64,000 nucleotides of DNA. Origin: an uncultured Eubacterium sp. GTDB taxonomy: Bacteria > Bacillota > Clostridia > Lachnospirales > Lachnospiraceae. The notes beneath the pieces were generated by a model. The model worked only from the letters and a program-made list of their open reading frames with translations. It was not told the origin of the DNA and made no database searches. The translations under genes and the position numbers were made by a program. The stretch spans positions 102,755 through 166,754 of the forward strand of contig CAKRFN010000005.1 of the NCBI GenBank assembly GCA_934320655.1. The letters are read 5' to 3'. Below, piece by piece: positions 9,736 to 16,966 of this stretch; positions within the stretch are counted from its first letter, which is position 1, and every line of letters begins with the position of its first letter.

Positions 9736-9753
9736 CAACTGTCGTTTGTTTTT
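9717..9753 (+). terminator. Rho-independent terminator overlapping the GH43 stop codon
   Basis: A perfect 13-bp stem (9717-9729 with 9735-9747), loop GAGTG, then GTTTTT. The stop codon TGA at 9733-9735 is in the loop, so the terminator starts inside the coding sequence. The A-rich left side means it can also stop the convergent AraC-family transcript. Confidence 0.9.
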
Positions 9754-9766
9754 AAAGATGTGCACT

Positions 9767-10621
9767 TTAACAGCTATACATTTTGCGGAATTCTGTCGGC
9801 GTGCAGTCTTTGATGATCTTGAACATCCGTATAAATGCGGACAGACTGGAGAAGCCTGATTGGAGTGCAACTTCCGTGATTGAGATCTCCGGATCAATCA
9901 GCAGACGCTCGGCATGTGCGATTCGTTTGCGGTTCAGATATTTATAAAATGAACAGCCGGTAAAATCTTTAAACAGTCTTGTAAAATGATATTTGCTGAA
10001 TCCGACCAGTCCGGCGACATCGTCGAGTGTCATATCCTCTGTGCAGTGTTCCTGAATATATTGGCAGACAAAGATAAACTTTGTCGTATATTCCTGCTGT
10101 TTTGTATGTGTGACCTCTGGACCGATACCCTCGCCAGTATATTTGCGCCCCATCAGAACGAGTATCTCAAGCAGGCTGGCATAGACGGCAGCACCAGACA
10201 GGATATTGCCACTGAAGTATTCTTCTTTGATTTTCATCATCAGTACAATAAGCTGTTTATGGATATCGGGGGCATTGCCATCGGTAATATGGATAACTGA
10301 TGGGATGCTCGAGAGCACAGCTTCGATTTCGGAAACATTCTGAAGCATGGAAAAATCTGCCTGAAAGATGAGACGTTCTCCTTCACATGCCTCCATGCTG
10401 TGCAGGACACCGGAATTGATAAAAAAGAAATCACCCTCTTTCAGCTGATAGGTCTTGCTTTTGCATATGATTTCATAGGTATTTTTGATCGGTACGATGA
10501 TCTCAATCGGTGTATGCCAATGTGAAGGATATGCCTCATATTCATGATTGTCAAACAGCATAAAACCGGTCATCTGTTTGTAATTGACGGTTTCTTTGAT
10601 GCCCTGGAGAGTCTCAATCAT
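9767..10621 (-). CDS. AraC-family transcriptional regulator of the xylan locus
   Basis: About 284 residues. The start at 10621 is chosen because AAAGGACAGGA lies just upstream on this strand; the frame extends 13 codons further. The N-terminal half is a cupin-type sugar-sensing domain (SHWHTPIEIIVPI, LKEGDFFFINSGVLHSME). The C-terminal 100 residues are the double helix-turn-helix of the AraC/XylS family (LDDVAGLVGFSKYHFTRLFKDFTG, second HTH ITEVALQSGFSSLSAFIRMF). It is convergent with the hydrolase operon and divergent from the ABC-transporter operon. This is the usual arrangement for a regulator that activates transport and hydrolysis when the oligosaccharide is present. That target is inference. 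Confidence 0.88.
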   Translation of the reverse strand: MIETLQGIKETVNYKQMTGFMLFDNHEYEAYPSHWHTPIEIIVPIKNTYEIICKSKTYQLKEGDFFFINSGVLHSMEACEGERLIFQADFSMLQNVSEIEAVLSSIPSVIHITDGNAPDIHKQLIVLMMKIKEEYFSGNILSGAAVYASLLEILVLMGRKYTGEGIGPEVTHTKQQEYTTKFIFVCQYIQEHCTEDMTLDDVAGLVGFSKYHFTRLFKDFTGCSFYKYLNRKRIAHAERLLIDPEISITEVALQSGFSSLSAFIRMFKIIKDCTPTEFRKMYSC

Positions 10622-10642
10622 AATTTCCTGTCCTTTCTGGAT

Positions 10643-10671
10643 AATATACAATATTCTCATGTATATATCAA
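10643..10671 (-). promoter_or_regulatory. Promoter of the AraC-family regulator
   Basis: On the reverse strand TTGATA (10666-10671) and TATATT (10643-10648) are separated by 17 bases, ending 21 bases from the start codon, so the leader would be very short. Confidence 0.5.
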
Positions 10672-10897
10672 AAATTGCTATAATTATGAAAAATTGCGCA
10701 TATTATGTGCGAAAACTTGCTCTTATTTACAATTATCATATCATAAAAAAATAAAAAAACAAGAATGAAAGTGACATATTTACAATGCATAAAAACGAAT
10801 ACTTTTATTAAAATGAAAAAGTGCACAAAAACAATATATGTATTATAGTGCAATATAGACAAAAAGCATATGACAAGAATTAGAGTTGTAGCAATAA

Positions 10898-10925
10898 TTG
10901 ATATACAACAAGCAACTATTATAAA
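10898..10925 (+). promoter_or_regulatory. Possible promoter of the sugar ABC-transporter operon
   Basis: TTGATA (10898-10903), a 16-base spacer and TATAAA (10920-10925) lie 80 bases before the substrate-binding protein gene. The whole 10672-10999 gap is very AT-rich and holds no gene; it is the shared control region between regulator and transporter. An AraC-type operator is expected here but I could not pick one out with confidence. Confidence 0.4.
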
Positions 10926-11005
10926 GCATATAGAGTGTGCCTTTGCTATGCTAGATGTGTAGTAAATAACAGTTATCAAACAAAAACAAGGGAGGGTATT
11001 TGATA

Positions 11006-12349
11006 ATGAAGAAGAAGGTATTATCCGTATTACTCAGTGTAGCAATGATGTCTACGTTACTCGTTGGCTGTGGCGGCGGTGACAGCGCAGACAGCACAAA
11101 CGCACCCGCAGACGACGGTGGCAGCAGCGACAGTGGCAGTGACACAGCAGCAGCCGATGGCGCAGAGGAGATCACATGGATGTTCTGGGATGATCTGAAT
11201 GCGACGGAAGATCTGATCTCACTCGGATATAAGGATGTTGTAGACAGATTTAACAAAGATTATGAAGGAAAGTACCATGTGACTCCGATTACAACAAACC
11301 TCGAGGAGTATTACACGAAGCTGAATGCACTGGTTGCTTCCAATGAGACCCCGGACTGCTTTATCGTCAGCCCCGGACCGAACCTCGATGTATATGTAGA
11401 ACCCGGCGTGGCAGCAGATCTGACCGATGATCTCAAAGCAGATGGATGGCTGGATACATTCAATGGTGGCGAGGGAGCATTCTCACAGCAGACATATGAT
11501 GGCAAGATCTATGCAGTTCCTTTGAATATCGCGGCAGCATGTGTATTCTATAATACCGAGATGTTTGAAAAGGCTGGTATCAGCACGATGCCGACTGATT
11601 GGGATGGATTTATCGATGCATGTGACAAGTTACAGGCAGCAGGCTATACACCGATTTCGATTTCCGCAGGTACTGCATGGTGCTTATCCATGTTAGCAGG
11701 TTATCTGTGTGACGCAGAGGGTGTGGATCTGGATGCGATCGATGCAGGTACTGCCCACTGGACAGATGCAAACGTTGTCGCTGCTGCAAACAAGATGCTT
11801 GAACTGTCTAAGTATTTCCAGCCGACAGCAGCAGGAGATACCAACGATGTCGCAACAGCAAACTTCTACAACGAAGAAGCAGCAATGCTGATCCAGGGAT
11901 CATGGGCAATCGCTCAGATCAATGGTTCTAACCCTGATTTTGAGGATAAGTGTGGTGTATTCGCATTCCCCGGAACAAACGGAAGAGTTATTGCAAAGTC
12001 TGATAGCTTAGCAATGAGCGCAAACACCAAGCACAAAGATGCGGTTCTTGCATTCATGAAATATTTCACAGACGATACAGCACAGAAGTATACGGCTGAG
12101 GTCGGTGGAAAGATTCCGGTCACTAAGGTTGATTATGATGCAGACAAGGCACCTGCCCAGCTTGCATATGTTATGGATGTATTCAGTAATGCATCGTCTA
12201 CTTTTGGATTCTATAATGAGTCGCTTGCTTCTACAGAGGCAGGATCTACATTTGATGATGCAATGGTATCTATCTATCTGGGAACTCCGGTAGAGGAAGG
12301 ATTGCAGACGATTGAAGATTTCTATGTAAACAACGTATGGAATAAGTAA
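11006..12349 (+). CDS. Sugar ABC transporter substrate-binding lipoprotein (CUT1 type)
   Basis: About 447 residues. A signal peptide with lipobox LLVGC is followed by a Gly/Ser/Asp/Ala-rich linker of about 40 residues that tethers the domain to the membrane. The mature part is a family 1 extracellular solute-binding protein (EEITWMFWDDL, YYTKLNALVASNETPDCF, AAMLIQGSWAI, FPGTNGR). ATG 11006 has GGGAGGG 10 bases upstream. It is followed by two permease genes and flanked by xylan hydrolases and an AraC regulator, so xylo-oligosaccharides are the likely ligand. The repeated acidic/Ala-rich linker is typical of abundant lipoproteins in clostridia. Confidence 0.9.
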   Translation: MKKKVLSVLLSVAMMSTLLVGCGGGDSADSTNAPADDGGSSDSGSDTAAADGAEEITWMFWDDLNATEDLISLGYKDVVDRFNKDYEGKYHVTPITTNLEEYYTKLNALVASNETPDCFIVSPGPNLDVYVEPGVAADLTDDLKADGWLDTFNGGEGAFSQQTYDGKIYAVPLNIAAACVFYNTEMFEKAGISTMPTDWDGFIDACDKLQAAGYTPISISAGTAWCLSMLAGYLCDAEGVDLDAIDAGTAHWTDANVVAAANKMLELSKYFQPTAAGDTNDVATANFYNEEAAMLIQGSWAIAQINGSNPDFEDKCGVFAFPGTNGRVIAKSDSLAMSANTKHKDAVLAFMKYFTDDTAQKYTAEVGGKIPVTKVDYDADKAPAQLAYVMDVFSNASSTFGFYNESLASTEAGSTFDDAMVSIYLGTPVEEGLQTIEDFYVNNVWNK

Positions 12350-12376
12350 TCGCACAATTGGAAAAATAAGAGCTGG

Positions 12377-12410
12377 CTGCGGGATTGGAAAGAACCGGTC
12401 CCGCAGTTTC
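12377..12410 (+). promoter_or_regulatory. Intercistronic hairpin between binding protein and permeases
   Basis: A perfect 8-bp stem, CTGCGGGA (12377-12384) with TCCCGCAG (12399-12406), followed by only TTTC. Such hairpins between a binding-protein gene and its permeases usually protect the upstream mRNA or cause partial termination, giving more binding protein than permease. Functional effect inferred. Confidence 0.6.
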
Positions 12411-12429
12411 TAAAATTCTGGAGGTTTTT

Positions 12430-13317
12430 ATGGACAAATTATTGAGGAATAAAAAAGCGATTATCTTTTTTGTCGCACCGGCATTCCTGCTATTTACGTT
12501 TGTTTTGTTTATTCCGATCTGCCAGTCATTGTACTATTCGCTGTGCAGCTATGATGCATTGACAAAGCCGGAATTTATTGGATTAGAAAATTACAGACAG
12601 TTGCTTTTGAACGATAAGACGATGCGTATCGCGCTCAAAAATTCACTGTTTTTTATGGTGTTCTCGTGTGTGTCGCAGCTGATCATGGGTCTGCTGCTGG
12701 CGGCACTGCTGACCAATATTGAAAAGGGAAGAAACTTCTTTAAAAATGTGTATTATCTGCCCTGCGTGCTGTCATCCGCAGCGCTCGGTCTGTTGTGGAT
12801 GTTCATTTTCAGCCCGAAGCTGGGTATCAACCAGATTTTAGCGACATGGGGCATTCAGGGACCGCTGTGGCTGATGGATGTCAAAGGCTTTATCAATCTG
12901 CCGATGAAGGTCATCGCATTTGTCGCACTGTGGCAGTATGTCGGACAGTCGATGATGCTCTATATGGCGCAGATCTCCGGTATTGACAAGAGTCTCTACG
13001 AGGCGTCCTACATCGACGGAGCGACGAAAAAGCAGGCATTTTTACATATCACACTGCCGCTCATCCGCCCGATGGTGGCGACCGCGATGTCATTGAACTG
13101 TATCGGTTCGCTGAAATTCTTTGATCTGATCTTCAACATGACAGAGGCAGGACCGAACCATCAGACTGAAGTGCTGGCGACGCATCTGTATACACAGGGC
13201 TTTAAATACTTTAAATACGGCTACGCGAGTGCGATCGGTGTGGTTCTGCTCGTCTTGTGTCTGGTCATGACCTTTATCATCAACAAGTTTGTCAAAGTTG
13301 AATCATATGAAATGTAG
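12430..13317 (+). CDS. Sugar ABC transporter permease, MalF/UgpA-like
   Basis: About 295 residues from ATG 12430, which has GAGG 5 bases upstream. Six predicted membrane helices, the first starting at AIIFFVAPAFLLFTFV. The cytoplasmic EAA loop that docks the ATPase is EASYIDGATKKQAFLHITLP. It forms the transmembrane channel with the next gene product for uptake of oligosaccharide delivered by the upstream lipoprotein. No nucleotide-binding subunit is encoded in the cluster, which is common for CUT1 transporters that share a MsmK-type ATPase encoded elsewhere. Confidence 0.9.
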   Translation: MDKLLRNKKAIIFFVAPAFLLFTFVLFIPICQSLYYSLCSYDALTKPEFIGLENYRQLLLNDKTMRIALKNSLFFMVFSCVSQLIMGLLLAALLTNIEKGRNFFKNVYYLPCVLSSAALGLLWMFIFSPKLGINQILATWGIQGPLWLMDVKGFINLPMKVIAFVALWQYVGQSMMLYMAQISGIDKSLYEASYIDGATKKQAFLHITLPLIRPMVATAMSLNCIGSLKFFDLIFNMTEAGPNHQTEVLATHLYTQGFKYFKYGYASAIGVVLLVLCLVMTFIINKFVKVESYEM

Positions 13318-13335
13318 GGCGGGAGGAGAACTGAC

Positions 13336-14178
13336 ATGAAAAGAAATAATAGAAAAAAACTGAGCGTGTCCCGGATCGTGATCTATGCGTTTTTGATCAT
13401 CCTCGCGTTTATCTATCTGGCACCGCTGCTGTGGATGCTGCTTGTTTCGGTCAAGGATAACGCGGAGATCTTCGCTTCGCCGTTTGCACTGCCCAAACGT
13501 ATCCAGTGGGAAAACTACACGTTTGCATGGACGGCAGGATATCTTGGCAAGGCGACGCTCAATTCGGCGATTGTCTGTGTGACCGCATTGATTCTGAGCC
13601 TTGTATTTGGTTCAATGGCGGCGTTTGCGATTGCGAGAATGCGCTGGAAATATTCAAGGCTGATGATGACGTATTTCCTGATCGGAATGATGGTGCCGAT
13701 TCACTGCGTATTGATTCCGTTGTTTAAGACGTTTTCAAGTATTGGCTTGTATAATAATCTGAGTGGATTGATTCTTCCATATGTGACATTTTCACTGCCA
13801 ATTACGATTTATATTATGGAAGGTTTTTTTGAAAACATGCCGCAGGAGATTTTCGAGGCAGCATGTATCGACGGATGTAACATCTACAAATGCTTTAGCA
13901 CGATCGCAGTTCCGCTGTCCAAGACCGGACTGTTTGTGACCGGACTGATGTCATTCGTCGCGAACTGGAATGAGCTGCTGCTGGCAATGGTATTTATCTC
14001 AAATGATCTGAAAAAGACACTGCCGGTATCGTTGTCCAAGTTCGTAGGACCGTATAACACGAACTATGTGCAGATGTTTGCGGCGATCATCATCGCCATC
14101 ATACCGACGATCGTCGTATATTGCTGCTTCAGTAACCAGATCGTAGACGGACTGACGGCAGGTGCGGTAAAAGGATAG
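13336..14178 (+). CDS. Sugar ABC transporter permease, MalG/UgpE-like
   Basis: 280 residues, six helices; the first is IVIYAFLIILAFIYLAPLLW. The EAA motif is EAACIDGCNIYKCFSTIAVP, and the family-typical FASPFALPKRIQWENY lies after helix 1. GGGAGGAG precedes ATG and the gap to the previous permease is 18 bases, so both are one operon. Second half of the heterodimeric channel. Last gene of the transport operon; no clear terminator follows, only a weak palindrome before a T run near 14200-14225. Confidence 0.9.
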   Translation: MKRNNRKKLSVSRIVIYAFLIILAFIYLAPLLWMLLVSVKDNAEIFASPFALPKRIQWENYTFAWTAGYLGKATLNSAIVCVTALILSLVFGSMAAFAIARMRWKYSRLMMTYFLIGMMVPIHCVLIPLFKTFSSIGLYNNLSGLILPYVTFSLPITIYIMEGFFENMPQEIFEAACIDGCNIYKCFSTIAVPLSKTGLFVTGLMSFVANWNELLLAMVFISNDLKKTLPVSLSKFVGPYNTNYVQMFAAIIIAIIPTIVVYCCFSNQIVDGLTAGAVKG

Positions 14179-14246
14179 GGAACTCCTATCGGACAAAAGG
14201 TTCTTCGAAGGTTACATTTTTTTGTTCATCTCATACTTTGGGAGGA

Positions 14247-14275
14247 TTTACATTATCTGGAATTATGTGTATAGT
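14247..14275 (+). promoter_or_regulatory. Promoter of the frameshifted secreted-protein gene
   Basis: TTTACA (14247-14252), a 17-base spacer and TATAGT (14270-14275), 42 bases before the ATG at 14317. Confidence 0.55.
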
Positions 14276-14316
14276 GAAAGAGTAATAAAGGTAATGGAAA
14301 TACGAAGGAACAAATT

Positions 14317-14744
14317 ATGGGATTAAATAAAGGATGGAACAATATTCCAAAGAAGATATTGGCGGCGGGATTGTCGCTCATGATGATCGGGGGATCGCAC
14401 GATCTGTCAGCGTCAGTGGCTGCCGCACAGACGACGGAGCCGCAGGCGGCGGTTGCAGCGCGATTGAAGAGCATACCCACCACTGGACTTACTCGGGAAA
14501 TGGTTATAGCAATATGATGGCATGTCGCTGTGACAGTGCTGTTGGAACGTGCCCGGTTGAGGATCGAATGGCGTGGATTCAGGTGGATGCCGGAGAGTAT
14601 TGGGGATGGCTGATGATAGAAGGGGCAAAGGCGGGAGCACAGGTCACAATTGCTAAAGTCACGCCGGTAGTCAAACAGCAGCCGGATACGACGCCTGCAA
14701 AGTTGGGAATGCGTGCAGGCAGGACGACAAAAGGAAACAAGTAA
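14317..14744 (+). pseudogene. Small secreted protein gene broken by a frameshift
   Basis: ATG 14317 opens a frame with a clear signal peptide (KKILAAGLSLMMIGG, then ASVAAAQ) that stops at 14517. The protein-like sequence continues in another frame to 14744 with HTHHWTYSGNGYSN, ACRCDSAVGTC, AWIQVDAGEYWGWLMI and a basic tail. The switch must lie near 14440-14465, where the two frames read AAVAARLKS and GGCSAIEEH. Joined, the product would be about 140 residues: a small Cys/His/Trp-rich exported protein. I see no slippery heptamer that would explain programmed frameshifting, so a real mutation or an assembly error is likelier. Promoter and terminator look intact. Function unknown. Confidence 0.6.
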
Positions 14745-14769
14745 ATACAACCGAAACTGAATGGAACAA

Positions 14770-14797
14770 AAATGGCGCGGATTTCCGCGTCATTTTT
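14770..14797 (+). terminator. Rho-independent terminator after the secreted-protein gene
   Basis: 11-bp stem with one G-U pair, AAATGGCGCGG (14770-14780) with CCGCGTCATTT (14785-14795), loop ATTT, then T residues. Confidence 0.85.
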
Positions 14798-14926
14798 TCA
14801 TACAAAATTAGAAAAGATGAAGACATACCGCACGCACATACGTTATAGTGATTAGCAGACAGAAAAGGAAATAGAAAAGGGCACAGAAAAACAAAGGGGG
14901 TGAGACGCATCGAGAAGGTATCAGAC

Positions 14927-15535
14927 ATGGATATTGAACAGTATTTTTCCTATCTGCTCAGGCAATATGAAAAGCTGGTATATAGCATCTGTTATAAGAC
15001 CTGCGGCAACCCATTCGATGCGCAGGATCTTACCCAGGATACGTTTTTAGCGGTGTACAAGCATCTGGGTACATTTGACCGGATGTATGAGCGTGCATGG
15101 ATCTGTCGGATTGCGAGCAACAAGGCGATTGATTATATAAAGAGCCGAAAGCGCCTGGAGGAATGCCATGAGGATGAATATTTTACAGAAGTGGCAGATC
15201 CGGGAGACGGACCGGAGGAAGTATACTTACAAAAAGAGGCAAAGGAACTGGTGTTATCTGTCTGCAACCAGCTGCAGAGCCCCTACCGGGAAGTCGCATA
15301 CGAGCATTTTTATCTGGAGAAACCGATGCCGCAGATCGCGCGTGAGAAGGAGACGAATCTAAAGACGGTTCAGACGCGTGTATACCGTGCCAGGGCGCAG
15401 ATACGAAAGCTGCTGGAAAAACAAAGACACGCCCAAAGCGTTGGAAAGAGCGTTGGAAAAGGCAGCGGAAAAAGTGCCGGAAAGGACGCTGAAAATGAAA
15501 GACGAAAAGCCAAAGAAGGAGGAGATAGCTCATGA
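14927..15535 (+). CDS. ECF-type RNA polymerase sigma factor
   Basis: About 202 residues from ATG 14927, which has GAGAAGG 8 bases upstream; GTG 14900 is an alternative. Region 2 is visible as DAQDLTQDTFLAVYKHL and WICRIASNKAIDYIKSRKR, and region 4 as YREVAYEHFYLEKPMPQIA with the HTH NLKTVQTRVYRARAQIRKLL. There is no sigma region 3, as expected for an ECF factor. An unusual low-complexity tail of about 35 residues, rich in Gly/Lys/Ser, follows region 4. The next gene, a zinc-type anti-sigma factor, overlaps the stop codon (ATGA), so this is a sigma/anti-sigma pair. The trigger is unknown; nearby membrane genes suggest cell-envelope stress. Confidence 0.88.
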   Translation: MDIEQYFSYLLRQYEKLVYSICYKTCGNPFDAQDLTQDTFLAVYKHLGTFDRMYERAWICRIASNKAIDYIKSRKRLEECHEDEYFTEVADPGDGPEEVYLQKEAKELVLSVCNQLQSPYREVAYEHFYLEKPMPQIAREKETNLKTVQTRVYRARAQIRKLLEKQRHAQSVGKSVGKGSGKSAGKDAENERRKAKEGGDSS

Positions 15536-15912
15536 CAACACAATTACGGCAGATGCATCTGACAGAGAATGATTTTAAACAGTGGGAGCAGGGCATGCTT
15601 TCTCCTGTGCAGATGGAACGCTTTCTGACGCATACAGCGAACTGCCCACATTGCGGGGATGCATGGATGGCATATATGGAGCATCATAGCGAGGCACTTG
15701 AACAGCCGCCGGCATATCTGGCGGAGGAGATTGCGGAGCGTGCGCATGAACCGGATGTAGTTCTTGCGCAGAAGGCGCACACGACATCGAAGCGCGTGCA
15801 GTTACTGTTATACAGCCTGAAAGTCGGCGTGGCGCTGGCGGCTTCGATCTATATGATATTTGCGATGGATGCACAGGCACTGGATCAGGTGATGCAGTTG
15901 TTTGTAAAATGA
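15532..15912 (+). CDS. Membrane-anchored zinc-finger anti-sigma factor
   Basis: 126 residues. The N-terminal domain contains the ZAS signature His34-x3-Cys38-x2-Cys41 (HTANCPHC), and one membrane helix lies near residues 92-112 (LLLYSLKVGVALAASIYMIF). Only a short tail follows the helix, so there is no sizeable extracellular sensor domain. It starts 4 bases inside the sigma gene, so both are translated in a fixed ratio. Role: holds the ECF sigma factor inactive at the membrane until a signal releases it. Family assignment rests on the motif and the context. Confidence 0.8.
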   Translation: MTTQLRQMHLTENDFKQWEQGMLSPVQMERFLTHTANCPHCGDAWMAYMEHHSEALEQPPAYLAEEIAERAHEPDVVLAQKAHTTSKRVQLLLYSLKVGVALAASIYMIFAMDAQALDQVMQLFVK

Positions 15913-15940
15913 TGATTTGGTGAGATAGGAGGACAGATCT

Positions 15941-16570
15941 ATGACAAGGAAAAAACGAGGATTTTGGACATTTATTTTTTCGCTGATACCGGGTGCAGGC
16001 GAGATGTATCTGGGCTTTATGAAACGCGGCGTCAGTACGATGCTGGTATTTTTAGGGTGGTTGACATTTTGTGGGATGAGTGGTTTTGATGTGGGTGTCA
16101 TTCTGGTGTCGGTGATCTGGTTTTATAGCTTTTTCACGGTACACAATCTGGTATCGCTGCCGGATGAGGAGTTCTACCAGCAGGAGGATGATTATATCCT
16201 CATCCATATGGACCGCATCGTAGGTATCGACCAGTGGGAGCGCGGCAAGGTGAAGTTTTTAGCGGCTGCATTGATTATTATCGGTATATTTACCGCGGCA
16301 CAGCAGATATGGCAGATGTTATGGGGCATTCTGCCGGACTGGCTGCAAAGTGAGGTGGGCGTGGTCTATTACGGTCTGCCTAAGGTCGTGATTTCGCTGC
16401 TGCTGATCGCGCTTGGCATCTATCTGATCCGCGGGAAAAAGAAGCAGCTTGACCGGCAGGCCGAGGTTGTATACGATATGCCGCAGTCAGAGATGCAGGA
16501 CGGGAGCCCCGTGCAGGATGTCACACCGGATGTGATCGTGCTGCCGGATACAAAGAAGGAGAACAAATGA
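15941..16570 (+). CDS. Membrane protein with TM2-like N-terminus
   Basis: 209 residues. The start FWTFIFSLIPGAGEMYLGFMKRG has the Pro-Gly-x-Gly turn and basic loop of TM2-type domains, followed by two or three further helices (STMLVFLGWLTF, VSVIWFYSFFTVHNLV, ALIIIGIFTAAQQIWQML, VVISLLLIALGIYLI) and an acidic cytoplasmic tail. It lies 28 bases after the anti-sigma gene and overlaps the next gene by 4 bases, so it belongs to the ECF operon. It may be a target or sensor partner of the sigma system. Function not known. Confidence 0.65.
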   Translation: MTRKKRGFWTFIFSLIPGAGEMYLGFMKRGVSTMLVFLGWLTFCGMSGFDVGVILVSVIWFYSFFTVHNLVSLPDEEFYQQEDDYILIHMDRIVGIDQWERGKVKFLAAALIIIGIFTAAQQIWQMLWGILPDWLQSEVGVVYYGLPKVVISLLLIALGIYLIRGKKKQLDRQAEVVYDMPQSEMQDGSPVQDVTPDVIVLPDTKKENK

Positions 16571-16887
16571 TGAAAAAGACGAGACGTGTAGGCAGTCTGA
16601 CCTGTGGACTGGCGCTGATAGGGTTTGGTGTGATGTTTATGCTGAATACGCTCTTTGATCTCGTATCATATACGGCGATATTTAACCTCTGGCCGCTGCT
16701 GCTCATCTGCCTGGGTGCAGAGATGCTGTTTGTAAATTCAAAATACAGTGACACAGAACAGTTTACGCTTGTCTATGATAAGGGAGCGATCGTGCTCCTG
16801 ATACTGGTCACGATCTTCGCAGTTGGCATGGGTGGCGTGGATTATTGCATGCATCTGGCGCAGCAGTATGGAAATAGTGTTTTTTAA
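16567..16887 (+). CDS. LiaF-like transmembrane protein
   Basis: 106 residues with three or four hydrophobic helices (LTCGLALIGFGVMFMLNTLF, IFNLWPLLLICLGAEMLF, VLLILVTIFAVGMGGVDYCM). The NLWPLLLI..GAE pattern is typical of the LiaI/LiaF transmembrane region of cell-envelope stress systems. ATGA overlap with the previous gene. Together with the ECF sigma and anti-sigma genes it forms a four-gene membrane-stress-like operon. The C-terminal cytoplasmic/beta-helical domain of full LiaF is missing, so only the membrane part is represented. Confidence 0.6.
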   Translation: MMKKTRRVGSLTCGLALIGFGVMFMLNTLFDLVSYTAIFNLWPLLLICLGAEMLFVNSKYSDTEQFTLVYDKGAIVLLILVTIFAVGMGGVDYCMHLAQQYGNSVF

Positions 16888-16966
16888 GAACAAGACTTGA
16901 TTTTTTATAAAAATTGCGCTAACGTTTCTGGTAGTATACAAATGAAAGTCTAAAGGGGACGTTGGT

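Noticed and set aside
14317..14744. Programmed -1 frameshift in the small secreted protein gene
   Set aside because: No slippery heptamer or downstream pseudoknot could be seen near the frame switch; a mutation or sequence error is simpler.
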